Assembly: GCA_900095095.1 (NCBI GenBank)
Contig: FMBT01000293.1
Location: forward strand, 558,001 to 622,000
From: Fragilariopsis cylindrus CCMP1102
Taxonomy: Eukaryota > Bacillariophyta > Bacillariophyceae > Bacillariales > Bacillariaceae
Direction: 5' to 3'
DNA length: 64,000 nt
The notes beneath the pieces were generated by a model that made no database searches, was not told the origin of the DNA, and saw nothing but the letters and a program-made list of their open reading frames with translations. Below, one piece after another: positions 1 to 9,910 of this stretch. Each line of letters opens with the position of its first letter. Within the stretch, counting starts at the first letter, position 1. Made by a program: the position numbers and the translations under genes.

Positions 1-668
1 TTGTTTGTAATCGATGCAGCCTCAGGATAGGCTTGTAATAGAGATTCTAATGTATTAAAGAACAAAAGTTCATTGTTCACATTTTTTTTTGATTTGATTA
101 TTGGATGGGATGCCATTACATACATTCGTGGTCGTTATACAGGCAGTTTAACGCAAAAAAGTGGTGTGAGAATAAATTGTATATGAGCAAAATAAATAAT
201 TGCCAGATGCGATAATAGTAATAAGACTACAAGATAAATACAAGAGGACACCACAGCCAATTTGTATCTCATATCATATATCAATAAAATTAACAAAAAC
301 TCACCTGCAACTTCAATTGGAGCACGAAATGAAGTAGCAGAATGTAAAGGTAAGTTGCCTCGATCGTTCCGAATTTGTGCTTCATGCCTATGATGACGAC
401 GATGACAACCGACGACAATACACGCAAAAAAAAGACAATTACAAATACAAATATAAATTATAAACGGTTTCGGGTGAGTTATATCACGAAAGAGCGATCG
501 ATTGGGATCGAGAGGTGTAGTAAAAGAAACAAAAACACACACACCGAACACAACATACAACAACTTGACTTGTACTTACTTCGTCGCAGGATCGGTGGCA
601 CGAGCAATGGCGGCTTTCCAACCCTTTGCTAGTTCATGTAAATCGATGTATTCACCTGTTGTCGCCAT
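1..668 (-). CDS. Ankyrin-repeat protein, 3' end beyond left edge
   Basis: Three exons can be placed on the minus strand: 668-580 (ATG at 668), 387-305 and 46 to the window edge. The introns are 579-388 and 304-47, with GTAAGT and GTGAGT donors and phases that agree (2, then 1). The joined protein starts MATTGEYIDLHELAKGW and then reads into ankyrin repeats: RNDRGNLPLHSATSF, followed across the second intron by ESLLQAYPEAA. Ankyrin repeats bind protein partners; no partner is indicated. The exon structure and first repeat closely match the divergent gene at 1229, so the two are probably paralogues made by an inverted duplication. Whether this copy also ends in an AAA domain cannot be seen here. 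Confidence 0.75.
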
Positions 669-1228
669 TGTTGGTTCTTAGTTATTGGTACTACTGGTAA
701 AGTGTATCTTATCTTTCAGAAAATAACTTAAAGTAGTGTGTCACAAAAGATTAAAATTTTATTAGATCATATATGAAGTTACGGCATAGTAATTCAATAA
801 AATAGAAGACAGTGTGGAGGCAGCCTACCGTTTTTACAATTTTGAGTGTATCATTGGGTTTAATTGTTTGCGCGCCGACGCACGATTTAAACTCTAACTA
901 GGAGGTTTTGAATTTTGACAGGCGTGATTGCTCCTGCCGAACCAAAATTGAATTCTCTTCTACAGTGGTGTATCTTGCACATAATCCGATCCATACATAC
1001 CTTTTTTTTTAGTGCGATAACTGTCATTAAACTTACTTCACAAGTACCTTATTATTGTACTTAGCTGTTGCCAACTTTGACGTATACTGTACAAAGTAAC
1101 ATTCAAGAACAGAATTAAGATCGAATAACAGTACACAGTACGAAATCGATCAACCCACTTCATTAATTCGCTTAGTTGTAAGAACGCACCGAAGAGATTG
1201 TAATTAAACTCAAACACAAACACACAAC
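669..1228. promoter_or_regulatory. Shared upstream region of a divergent ankyrin pair
   Basis: This 560-base gene-free stretch separates the start codons of two divergently transcribed ankyrin genes. It should hold both promoters. I see AT-rich sequence and no clear named element, repeat or hidden exon. Confidence 0.5.
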
Positions 1229-3335
1229 ATGTCAGATACCAAATTACACGACTTTTGTAAGGGTTTTGGTGCTCTTTTGAGCCGTAGTAAGGTGAGAGTT
1301 TATTATTATTATTGTTATTATTTTGATTATTATCTTACGAAAAGAGTGGAAGGACTAGACGCATTGACTTAAATAAAAAACGTCACTTCTTACATTCCTT
1401 GTCCCACGCCTTTTTTTAAATCTATCATAGCAACCCTCATTTCCAGAAGAGGCTTCTCGTTTGAACGATCGTGGAAATCTTCCTCTTCATGCTGCATGTA
1501 GCTTTCAAGCTACGGCTGATGTTGTCGAAGTATTATTACGAGCGTATCCTGGTGGTTCATCTCAACCGAATGGTGTTGGTAGCCTACCTATCCATCAAGC
1601 ATCGATGTGGCAAGCGCCTGTAGAAACTGTTGAAGTTTTATTAGTTCGTCATCCAGAGGGTGCAACCGTTCGTAACCAATATGGTTCATTGCCATTACAT
1701 ATGGCAGCATCGAATCGTGCCTCGCCCGAGGTAGTGAAATTATTAATTGATGCCTACCCAGACGCATTGCATCTACAAAACGATGATGGTATGACACCGT
1801 TAGACTTAGCCATGGCAGATGAAGCTATGGTCAACGATCAAGTTGTTGCGATGTTAGAGGGCCGACCATTACCACCTGAAATGACCCGTAGACAAAAGGC
1901 AGATAAATTCAACGAACAGGCTGATATGTTGGAACGAAAAATGATCGGTATGAGAAATAACGGTAGTAATGCGTTAAGTCCTGGTGGCGGAAATTCTCGA
2001 TCGAACAATCATGCAATGAAATTAGCTTTAGCGGCTGTCCGGAAACTTGCCGATCGATTCCCACACGCACTATATTCGGCGGGTATGGACCCTAATGAAT
2101 TAGAGATTGCATTTTCCGATCAATTGGAAAATACAGCAAAGGATAAGAACGGTGGTCCGTTAGATGCAGAAACAATTTTGTTGGAGGCTGTCCGCAAACG
2201 GAGTAAACCACAAAGGGATTCCCGAGGTATGATGGTATCATCATCTATGACAGGACCAAGAGATAGAGTCGAAGAGTTATTGTCTTCGATTATTGGATTA
2301 GACCACATCAAAAGTCAGGTGAGTGTTATGTTTATCTTATATTTTTTATCAGTATACATGTAGTAGTTAGTAATACCATTACTACTGTTCTTGCCATTTT
2401 GAATGAATTCATTTTTATACAAGCACGCACACCCTCTCCAAATTCTAATTGGTGTCATCGTTTGTTACATATAGCTCCGTGGATTACGTCGCACAGCCGA
2501 GATCTGTGATTTGAAAGAATCGTTAATTCCACCCGGTGGTGCTCGTGGACGAACTCATCCTCTCAATATGATCCCACCGGCATTGGCAGAAGATACAGGT
2601 CGTCCAAGAGCGGATCATATGGTATTTATGGGCAACCCTGGAAGTGGAAAGACAGCAGTGGCTCGTCTACTGGCTAAGGCTTATCACGAATTGGGTATTT
2701 TGCGTAAACCAAAATTTTTGGAAGTAGAACGAATGGATCTTGTAGGGAGAGATAAGTCAACGACTGTGATGAAAACGAAGGAGGTTATTGATGAGGCGCG
2801 TGGTGGAATCTTATTTATTGACGAAGCCTATACCTTAGGAATTGCTACTAAACGTAACAAAGTCGACACAGGGTGTGATTCAATCAATGAAATTATGCGT
2901 TCTATCGATGAATCATTAAAGAAACGTGGTGAGGATAATTTCCCCCTTGTTATCTTGGCTGGATTTCCAGTAGAAATGAACACTTTCATGGTCTTCAATG
3001 GTGATTTGCGGAAGAGATTTCCATTGACTTTTGAATTTCCAGATTATTCCTGTGTGGAACTATCGCAAATCTTTATTGATCTAGCCAATGCGAAGGGCTT
3101 CGATCTAGCTGATGATTTAAAAGCAAGCTCAATTGCAAGACTTTTGGAGGATGAAACGTCTTCACAATGGCGTGGAGAACGCAATGGCCGTATTAGTGAA
3201 ATGCTTTTGACAGGATGTCGGGCTGAAGTAAGAAAAAGAATGCGGATGGCACAGATGGAGGATGATGCAGATTTTGATCCTCAACTTATAGTTAGGTCGG
3301 ATATAGAAACGATCATTCATACAGAATTCAAGTAA
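1229..3335 (+). CDS. Ankyrin repeats fused to CbxX/CfqX-type AAA ATPase
   Basis: Three exons: 1229-1286, 1447-2318 and 2475-3335, joined through GTAAGG and GTGAGT donors, giving about 596 residues. Residues ~26-145 form ankyrin repeats (LNDRGNLPLH, GSLPIHQAS, GSLPLHMAAS, GMTPLDLAM). A linker follows, then an AAA domain that starts near the second intron (IIGLDHIKSQ). Walker A is GNPGSGKT at ~363-370 and Walker B is ILFIDEAY at ~422-429; a downstream DLRKRF matches the arginine-finger region. The AAA part resembles CbbX/CfqX, known as the red-type Rubisco activase, but the ankyrin fusion and lack of a plastid signal suggest a cytosolic remodelling ATPase rather than the Rubisco activase itself. 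The exact function is unknown. Confidence 0.85.
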
Positions 3336-3581
3336 CGAGGAAAAGGATGATCTTAAAAATTGACGTTGTTGAGAAACGGGGAAAATGCTTCGTGGTTTGA
3401 TTTTTCTTTCACCCCTAGTGTACAGATGTATACTGATTCACTCTATTTTCTGATTACTAAAGTAACCATGATTCACTTAATTGAATAGAATATGTATAAA
3501 GAAAATTAATTTGTGAAATTTTACATACAAATGTTACTATATTATTTAGACTTAGACTAGATGATATGTAGAATTTATTAA

Positions 3582-3862
3582 TTAAGAAGGCTTCGGTTGG
3601 AAAAATCGTCGTGCATCATTGCTACTTTTCATCCGTTTGTTTTGTGACAAGCTCAGTGAGGTCGATGATGATGATGATGATGATCGTTTCTTACTCTCGC
3701 TGGTTTTGTTTTTACCGTCCCGAGACGAAGATAACATTTCCTTTACAAAAGCATTCTGTGACGACTTTTTGGCCGAGGCAGTCAACATTCGAGATGCAAA
3801 ACTCGAATATTGCCCAGAACCAACTTTAAGTGCCGATGCACGATTATTACTGCTACTTTTAC

Positions 3863-3893
<31 letters not shown>

Positions 3894-5356
3894 TGTTTGT
3901 TGATGATGCATCCTATTATGATGTCTATCAAAATCATTATGTCCTTGTTGTTGTTTTCCAATTTGACTTCGATTTGTGCTTTTTATTTTTGATGACGACG
4001 TTGACTGAATATTATTTTTAGAGCGAACTTCGTCGTCCATTTGCCGAAGTGCTTTGCTAATATTCCTGGAATTGTTGCTAGAATTGGTACTAGAGGATTT
4101 TTTATGACTTAACTTTTGAAGTTTTTGCTTCAGCATCCGATTTTCTTCTACTACTTTGGGATGCTCTTCAAGTATTTGCTGAACTAGATTTTTATTTTAT
4201 TTTATTTTATTTTGAAGATTTGGGTCGATAATAAAGAGAAGAATGAAACTGTTAGTAATAAAAAGAGAGCCTGCAAAAACTTGTCATGAACCATTCAAAC
4301 GCAAAACTTAGTGCCTGCGGTGTGTGTGTGGTGTGTGGTCATCTAATATAATATAATATGACATAATATACATACCTTCCGACATTGATGATGTACGTGC
4401 TTTTTCCAATTCTTTTTCATAATGTGTATGACATTTCTTAAGTTGAGAATCCAGTTTCGATTTTAATTTCTCCATCATCGAATATTTAGATGTCAATATT
4501 TCTCGTTCTGTTAACGTCCTTTGTAAAGAAAGTCGACTTTCTTTTAAGTGCAATATTGTCATACTCTGATTACGTTCTATTTCCTCCATCCCACTTTGCA
4601 TTTCCAATAATTCTTCATCAACTTGTCGCACCCGATCTGATAGTTTTCTTTTTTCATTATACTGTTCCTTATATTGAAGATTCTTTTGTAAAAATTGGCG
4701 TTTAAATTTCTTTGCAATTCGTGTTAGACGTTGAAGTTCGACGTGTGGAACACCATCACCATCACCATCACAATCATGGCTTTGAGATAACTTCGTCGAG
4801 GTTTTTTGTTTCGTCTACGTCTACTAGTAGAAGGTGACTGTGTTAGATCTACGACCTCCTCCGCATCAACAACAACTTCGGCAGCAGATTGTTCGAGTGT
4901 GGTTGACGCTTCTGTACTACTTGTACTTGTTGCTGTGTTCCCCTCCTCCTCCTCCTCCTGCACGTTCGATTCAACAATCTCAACTTCAACTTCAGCAGTG
5001 CTGCCACTTCCATCATTCTCGTCGCCATCGTCATCGTCATCGTCGTCATCATCTTCGATTGAAGAAAGACTGATATCATCTTCGCCACTGTTTGCCCTTT
5101 GGCATACTAATCCGTTAATGGAAGTAATGTCGAGAAATAGGCGAGTGAAATCTGTGGTTTTTATGTTGCATGTTGGACACTTAATTGCACGACCGTGAGA
5201 CGACGCCCTCCAGGCATCAAAACAGCCATAATGGTATAGATGACCACAGGGAACTGTAGCACCAATGTTATGATTATTGTTGTTAGCATTTCCAATGCCA
5301 TCAGTCGCTGGCGGTGGCTGAAAGATATCCTCTAAACAAATCGGACAAGACGTCAT
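3582..5356 (-). CDS. TRAIP-like RING E3 ubiquitin ligase
   Basis: The ATG at 5356 opens with a RING finger (CPICLEDI, then GHLYHYGCFDAW and CPTCN). An acidic stretch follows, then a SUMO-interaction-like motif VVDLTQS, basic residues, a long coiled coil (4308-4705) and a low-complexity Ser/Asn tail ending DARRFFQPKPS. The order RING, coiled coil, C-terminal FF motif recalls TRAIP, a DNA-damage ligase with a C-terminal PCNA-binding motif. The last intron is 4375-4184 (GTATGT donor, phase 1), and it contains a TTTTA microsatellite. Between ~4700 and 4810 the frame changes: either a 62-base intron (4771-4710) or one missing base near an A6 run. The second reading keeps more coiled coil. Substrates are unknown. 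Confidence 0.7.
3856..3892. repeat. Coding ATT/AAT trinucleotide run (poly-Asn)
   Basis: An uninterrupted run of TTA/TAT triplets on the plus strand encodes poly-asparagine on the minus strand, within the disordered tail of the TRAIP-like protein. Confidence 0.85.
4189..4214. repeat. (TTTTA)n microsatellite in an intron
   Basis: About five copies of a TTTTA pentamer lie within the last intron of the RING gene, next to its acceptor. Confidence 0.85.
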
Positions 5357-6103
5357 TATTCTCAGTCCATTGAGTTCCAAACTAAGAATTCTTACCGTTA
5401 GCCCTGTATATTCTTAGACCTTGCTTCTATTATTGTAGATACAATTATAAATTTCCATCTCGGAAGTTGTTATGTTGTGAACATTGAACATCATTGAGCA
5501 TTAAAAAATAGAAGGAAAATGGAAAATTTAATAAAACAATGCGTTTTTTTTCATTAATTTCGAGTCCCGTAGCGCATTTTACGACTAGAGTAGTCTATTT
5601 CTATTATGGTCGTCCTACAGTAAATATTCGAATATACAAAACTAAGCTTTATTATAATAGGCTGTTGGGACAATAAAGGACTATTATTATTTTTGCAGAA
5701 CCTGTTATTCGTGTTGTGTTTAAAACGCTCATACTTCTAAATATGTGAGAATTCCAACTCATCTTTGTGTCTCAACCAAGAATAGTTTAGTATATCCGCA
5801 TTCACCCTACCTGAATATGTCTCATATCGTTGATGATACTATTGTCTCAGTCAAGTTGTCCGCATATTTAGTTGAAGTATTATACCAATCCATTGATTTC
5901 TTCTCTAACATGGATTAATCCATGCACATGGAAAAGCTAAAATAGTCCTGGGTTGATTGCTCTCAGATCGTGTCGGACATACTGTATTGTTTATTCATTC
6001 GAGGCATCGTCTCAAAAGTGGTTTTATTTTTTGGTGGGTCCTCTATTTTATAGTATCTGCTTTAGTGCTTGACTATCGAGTTTTAACAAAAAGGGCACTG
6101 CTT
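5357..6103. other. Intergenic, no gene recognised
   Basis: About 750 bases lie between the start of the RING gene and the stop of the DUF3067 gene. It should hold the RING gene promoter. The AT-rich sequence shows no coding signal or repeat that I can support. Confidence 0.5.
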
Positions 6104-6763
6104 CTACCCCTGGCTTTGGCGACCGTTTTGTCTTTTGCAAAGAATGATAAATTGATCAAGATTGTTGTATTTTTGTAAAATTTCAATCACACCCTGCAAA
6201 TGCATCAAATAATCAAGTTCACTTTCGTGCCTACACTTCTTCGATCCATATACGACAGGCAACACAGTACAATAGACCGTTTGTCCTCCGATCCCACGTT
6301 GGAAGTCAATATCAAGTGGTACACCCCATTTTTCAATCAATAAGTCTCGTAATTTGTATCCGTCAAAGTCAACGTCTTCTTTTTCTTTTGATACAACTGC
6401 CGATTGAAATGCCTCCACTGATAAAGAATCATCTGTGGTAATAGTATCTTCGTTAGGCGAATACGACCCAAACTTTTCCCCGGCTCTTTTGAATGACTCT
6501 ACGGATACATCCTCTTCTTCTTCTGTTTGACTATTAGCAGCTTTATCTCTCTTTGCTTTCAATAGTTTTCGTTCCGCGGGCCCATACGTACTAAATTCGA
6601 TTAACTCATTGAAAGTATCACCTATCCAATTTTTACACATTATCGATGGTTTTCTAGAAAGTGGCAGTAATGGACGACATGTTGAAAACGCCAGTGTAAC
6701 ATCGTGTCTCGAACAAATTAAGATGCAACAACAAAATTGGATAATCATCGATCTAAAGAACAT
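6104..6763 (-). CDS. Plastid-targeted DUF3067 protein
   Basis: I chose the ATG at 6763 because it begins a hydrophobic signal peptide (MFFRSMIIQFCCCILIC) followed by TLAF|STCRPL, an LAF-type plastid cleavage motif. An acidic linker leads to the domain GYKLRDLLIEKWGVPLDI ... GGQTVYCTVLPVV ... YLMHLQGVIEIL, which matches DUF3067, a family of cyanobacteria and plastid-bearing eukaryotes with no firm function. The gene is a single exon of about 219 residues. An in-frame upstream extension to 6904 exists but lacks the signal at its front. A stromal role is inferred from targeting only. Confidence 0.75.
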   Translation of the reverse strand: MFFRSMIIQFCCCILICSRHDVTLAFSTCRPLLPLSRKPSIMCKNWIGDTFNELIEFSTYGPAERKLLKAKRDKAANSQTEEEEDVSVESFKRAGEKFGSYSPNEDTITTDDSLSVEAFQSAVVSKEKEDVDFDGYKLRDLLIEKWGVPLDIDFQRGIGGQTVYCTVLPVVYGSKKCRHESELDYLMHLQGVIEILQKYNNLDQFIILCKRQNGRQSQG

Positions 6764-7520
6764 GATATTTTCTGTTAGAAACGTTCGATACTTGAATCGA
6801 TATTGAAGAATATTGTTGTCGCCAATCAACGAATAGTTTTCGTTCATTGTTATTTTTATTATTATTGATACGCACGGGGTAGAATTGGAATGTTGTGGAG
6901 GCAAAACGAATAATCTGTGAGATGCACAGGATAGCAGACTTGTATCGTACGAACGAGCAAATCAAAATGAACAGCGGCGCGAAGCACCTCTATCCGCTTG
7001 GAGGATGCCTTCTGCTTCTTTCTCTCACATTATTCCGCTCTCTTTTTATTTATTTCGAAGACGGTGTTGCTAATCAGAATTGCCAATGATTCATTCATTT
7101 GATATTTTCATGTTGTGCCGGTAGATCAGAAGACAGAAAAAAAGATCGAATTTTAAGACAAAATAATAACGAAACACAATTTAAAATCTCGAATGTCCGT
7201 CATCGGCGTGGATTCTTAAAAAAAGAAATCGCGCTAAAATATTAAAATTCTCGAAGTCCCCCCAATCATATCTGTTTTCATTCTTTTTTTTCTCGAATTC
7301 TGTCGCTTACGTATCGATCGATTGACAATGGAAATAAGATCAATAGAATACTACAAAATTATTTGAATAAAAGGGAGACAGATTTGCAAATTAGCGTCAT
7401 GCAGAAACAGTTTCGATCCACAATTAAGGATGCCATAGTTAGATAATTATTGATTTTAGACAGAAGTATTACTGTTACAGAAACAATATGGAACATAATT
7501 AGTTACAATTACTGCAGTTG
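6764..7520. other. Intergenic, no gene recognised
   Basis: A 757-base AT-rich spacer between the DUF3067 start and the stop of the next minus-strand gene. No exon, RNA gene or repeat is supported. Confidence 0.5.
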
Positions 7521-9457
7521 CTAATCAACTGGAGTAGCATACCAGTTGATCCATTCATAGTCCTGTAAAGCTCGGTAAGCTCGGTCACACCATTTTGATA
7601 TAGTTGCCAACTCCATCCAGCTTTGACGAGATTCGTCATTCTTTCCAGTATTATTAGTTTCATTCACATTTTTGGGTAGTTGTTGGAGCTGTTCCAGAAG
7701 AAGGTCTGGTATTGATCTCCAAGCTGCCAAATCTTTAGGTGTGCCACTTTTCAGCTTTTCTGTTAAAATCTCAACTGCTTCGATGTGATCGTCACAGATT
7801 TCAACCATGATTTCTGAGATCGATTCACTTTGAGCGTAATCGATCCAATCTACCAATCGCTGCTCTGCTACTCCTAGTTTTTCGGATATCACTACGACGT
7901 TTTTGATATTAGCAAGCCCCTCCAATTTTTAATGTTGTGTTGCTTCATTAATTGAGTAATCCACTTTGTAACGTCGGTACCAGCGGTTAATGACGTTGTA
8001 CATACAGACTGTTTGATGCATTCTCGAAGCTCGTCTCGGTCAGGTTCTGATGGGGTAGTCAAGGTCCACGGTGCAATAATATCCTCTGCATTTTGTCCGT
8101 TTTGTTGTTGTTGTTGTCGTCGAAGTCGGACCTCAGCGGCCTGTGCTTGTCGGGCCTTGCGTTCCTCTGCATGATAGTCTTCAAGGTTTTCCATGGCATG
8201 TTCTACGCTAGCCACTGCTATAGCAGCTCGTTCCAAATCTGGACCAGTTTCTTTTTCTTCCTCTTGTCGTTTATTTTCTGTAGCCTTTTCAGAAAGTTGT
8301 TCCGCCCGTCGACGCAAGAAATTCCAGTCTAAAGCAGGCAAGATTTCTCGATACATATCTGCAACGCTACACAAGGTGGGAAAGTATTTGACTAAGGACC
8401 ACAAGACTCGTGGTGACAATCGCGAGAGGTTTTCAGGTCGAAGTGCTTCTTTATTCGAAGCATAAATGCCTTCCAATACCGTCTCCAAAACATCTCGTGC
8501 AATACAATCAACGGTTTCTTCAACCTTAGTTTTGTCGACGCTTCCCTGATAAATAACCTTTAGAAGTTCACCACTGCCGCCGCCGCCACCACCCCCTTCA
8601 TTACTCTCACTCTGACTGATCCGATAGGATCGGGCTTGAATGGCTGCCAGTCGAGAAAATGCTCGACTGGTCTCATAACTTGTTTGGACTGCATTCTTCA
8701 TACCCTTCCTAAGAACTACTCCCATTTTCCCCTTGTCATTGATCGCACTCAATAAAGATGTGGACATATCTGTAGATCCGTCACCCAATCCCCGACGACG
8801 TTTTGTGGGCGCGGCCGGACGATTGCTAACCTTCGCACCATCAGCCAAACGATGTCCCACACCAGCGATATTAACACGTTGTGGTTTAAATTGTTTTTGT
8901 TTGTCGCTATTATCACGTGCTCGTTTCTTTCCTTTCTGTAATGGTACCACCGAAAAGGAAGAGGATTTTTTCGACTCCCTTTTTGTCGTATTCTTTAGAT
9001 ATTCTTCCTGTGCCTTGATCATCGCAGGCATTTTTTCGGTTGCACTCTTAGACGCAGCACGTTTTGACCGGCGGATATTTCCAACATTACTATCATCATT
9101 TGCCATCATCACCGGCTGTTGTTCTGTTTTGACATTTTTGCTGTTACTTTTTTTCTTGCCTACATTTTTGCTTTTTTTATTATCCATAGACGATACTGCA
9201 TTGGAAAATTCGACTCGGATTCGTTCTTGATTCGCACAAAAATCGGAAATCGGGGATTCATTTGATGGTATAGATTTAGGTGGAAATCCCCCACCCTTGA
9301 GGCTTTCAACGGTAAACCCGAATTCTTTGGCAGCGCTTTCGAACAACTCTCGAGTAGATGCTGTAGGTAAAAGTGAAATAATCCTACGTCCTTCTCTAGA
9401 CTGAAGACAGAGAGTCAACTTTGACGAAACGTCCCTTGTCTTTGCCGGTGCGCTCAT
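7521..9457 (-). CDS. Unknown protein with ubiquitin-like N-terminus
   Basis: The ATG at 9457 begins a ~644-residue protein that I do not recognise as a whole. Residues ~12-65 (LTLCLQSREGRRII ... AKEFGFTVE ... GGFPPKSIP) resemble the ubiquitin-like or UBX-like fold at the front of NPL4 and OTU1, which suggests a link to the p97/Cdc48 or ubiquitin system. A basic, lysine-rich region with nuclear-localisation-like clusters follows, then a glycine run, then a helical domain (LLKVIYQGSV ... LRPENLSRLSPRVLWSLVKYF) and a coiled coil with poly-Gln. Near 7905-7925 the frame changes inside AGGGGC with no GT-AG intron; adding one base joins NWRG to LANIKNVVVISEK smoothly. I treat it as one gene with one base missing. 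Confidence 0.6.
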
Positions 9458-9910
9458 TGTTGCTTCGTGAAATCTGTGAGAGTTGCTTGATCTGTGTTTC
9501 GTTGACCCATCCTCAGAGTACTTGAACGTTTGTGTTTTTAATAAGTGATCGAGAAAAAAATTATGTTAATAAATAACGAGTTTCGTTTTGCTTGGCAGAA
9601 TAGGACCAGCCGGTAAAAACTATTAGGACTAAAACATGTCAAATACTCTCATCGTGCACACTTCTTCGTTGCTACTGTACATCATAATATATTTCTACAC
9701 TACAATTGCACTAAAAAAACACCGTTATACCACCTATTTTTAGCCTATACTACTATATTCTATCTATATTTTATCTGCACCCAGCTACATTAAGCTTTCC
9801 TAGCCAGCAGATGGGTAAATCCATCAAAAAAGCTCTGGAACCATCATTTGGGAGGGCAATATCTCCCGTATTTTCAGTAGGTTTTTATAATACAAAGAAG
9901 TATAGAATTC
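9458..9910. other. Intergenic, no gene recognised
   Basis: A 453-base spacer between the 5' end of the ubiquitin-like gene and the stop codon of the SNM1 gene. No feature seen. Confidence 0.5.

Noticed and set aside
1229-1291. GTGAGA donor at 1292 for the ankyrin-AAA gene
   Set aside because: It would put the next exon out of frame with a stop; the GTAAGG donor at 1287 keeps frame and matches the paralogue.
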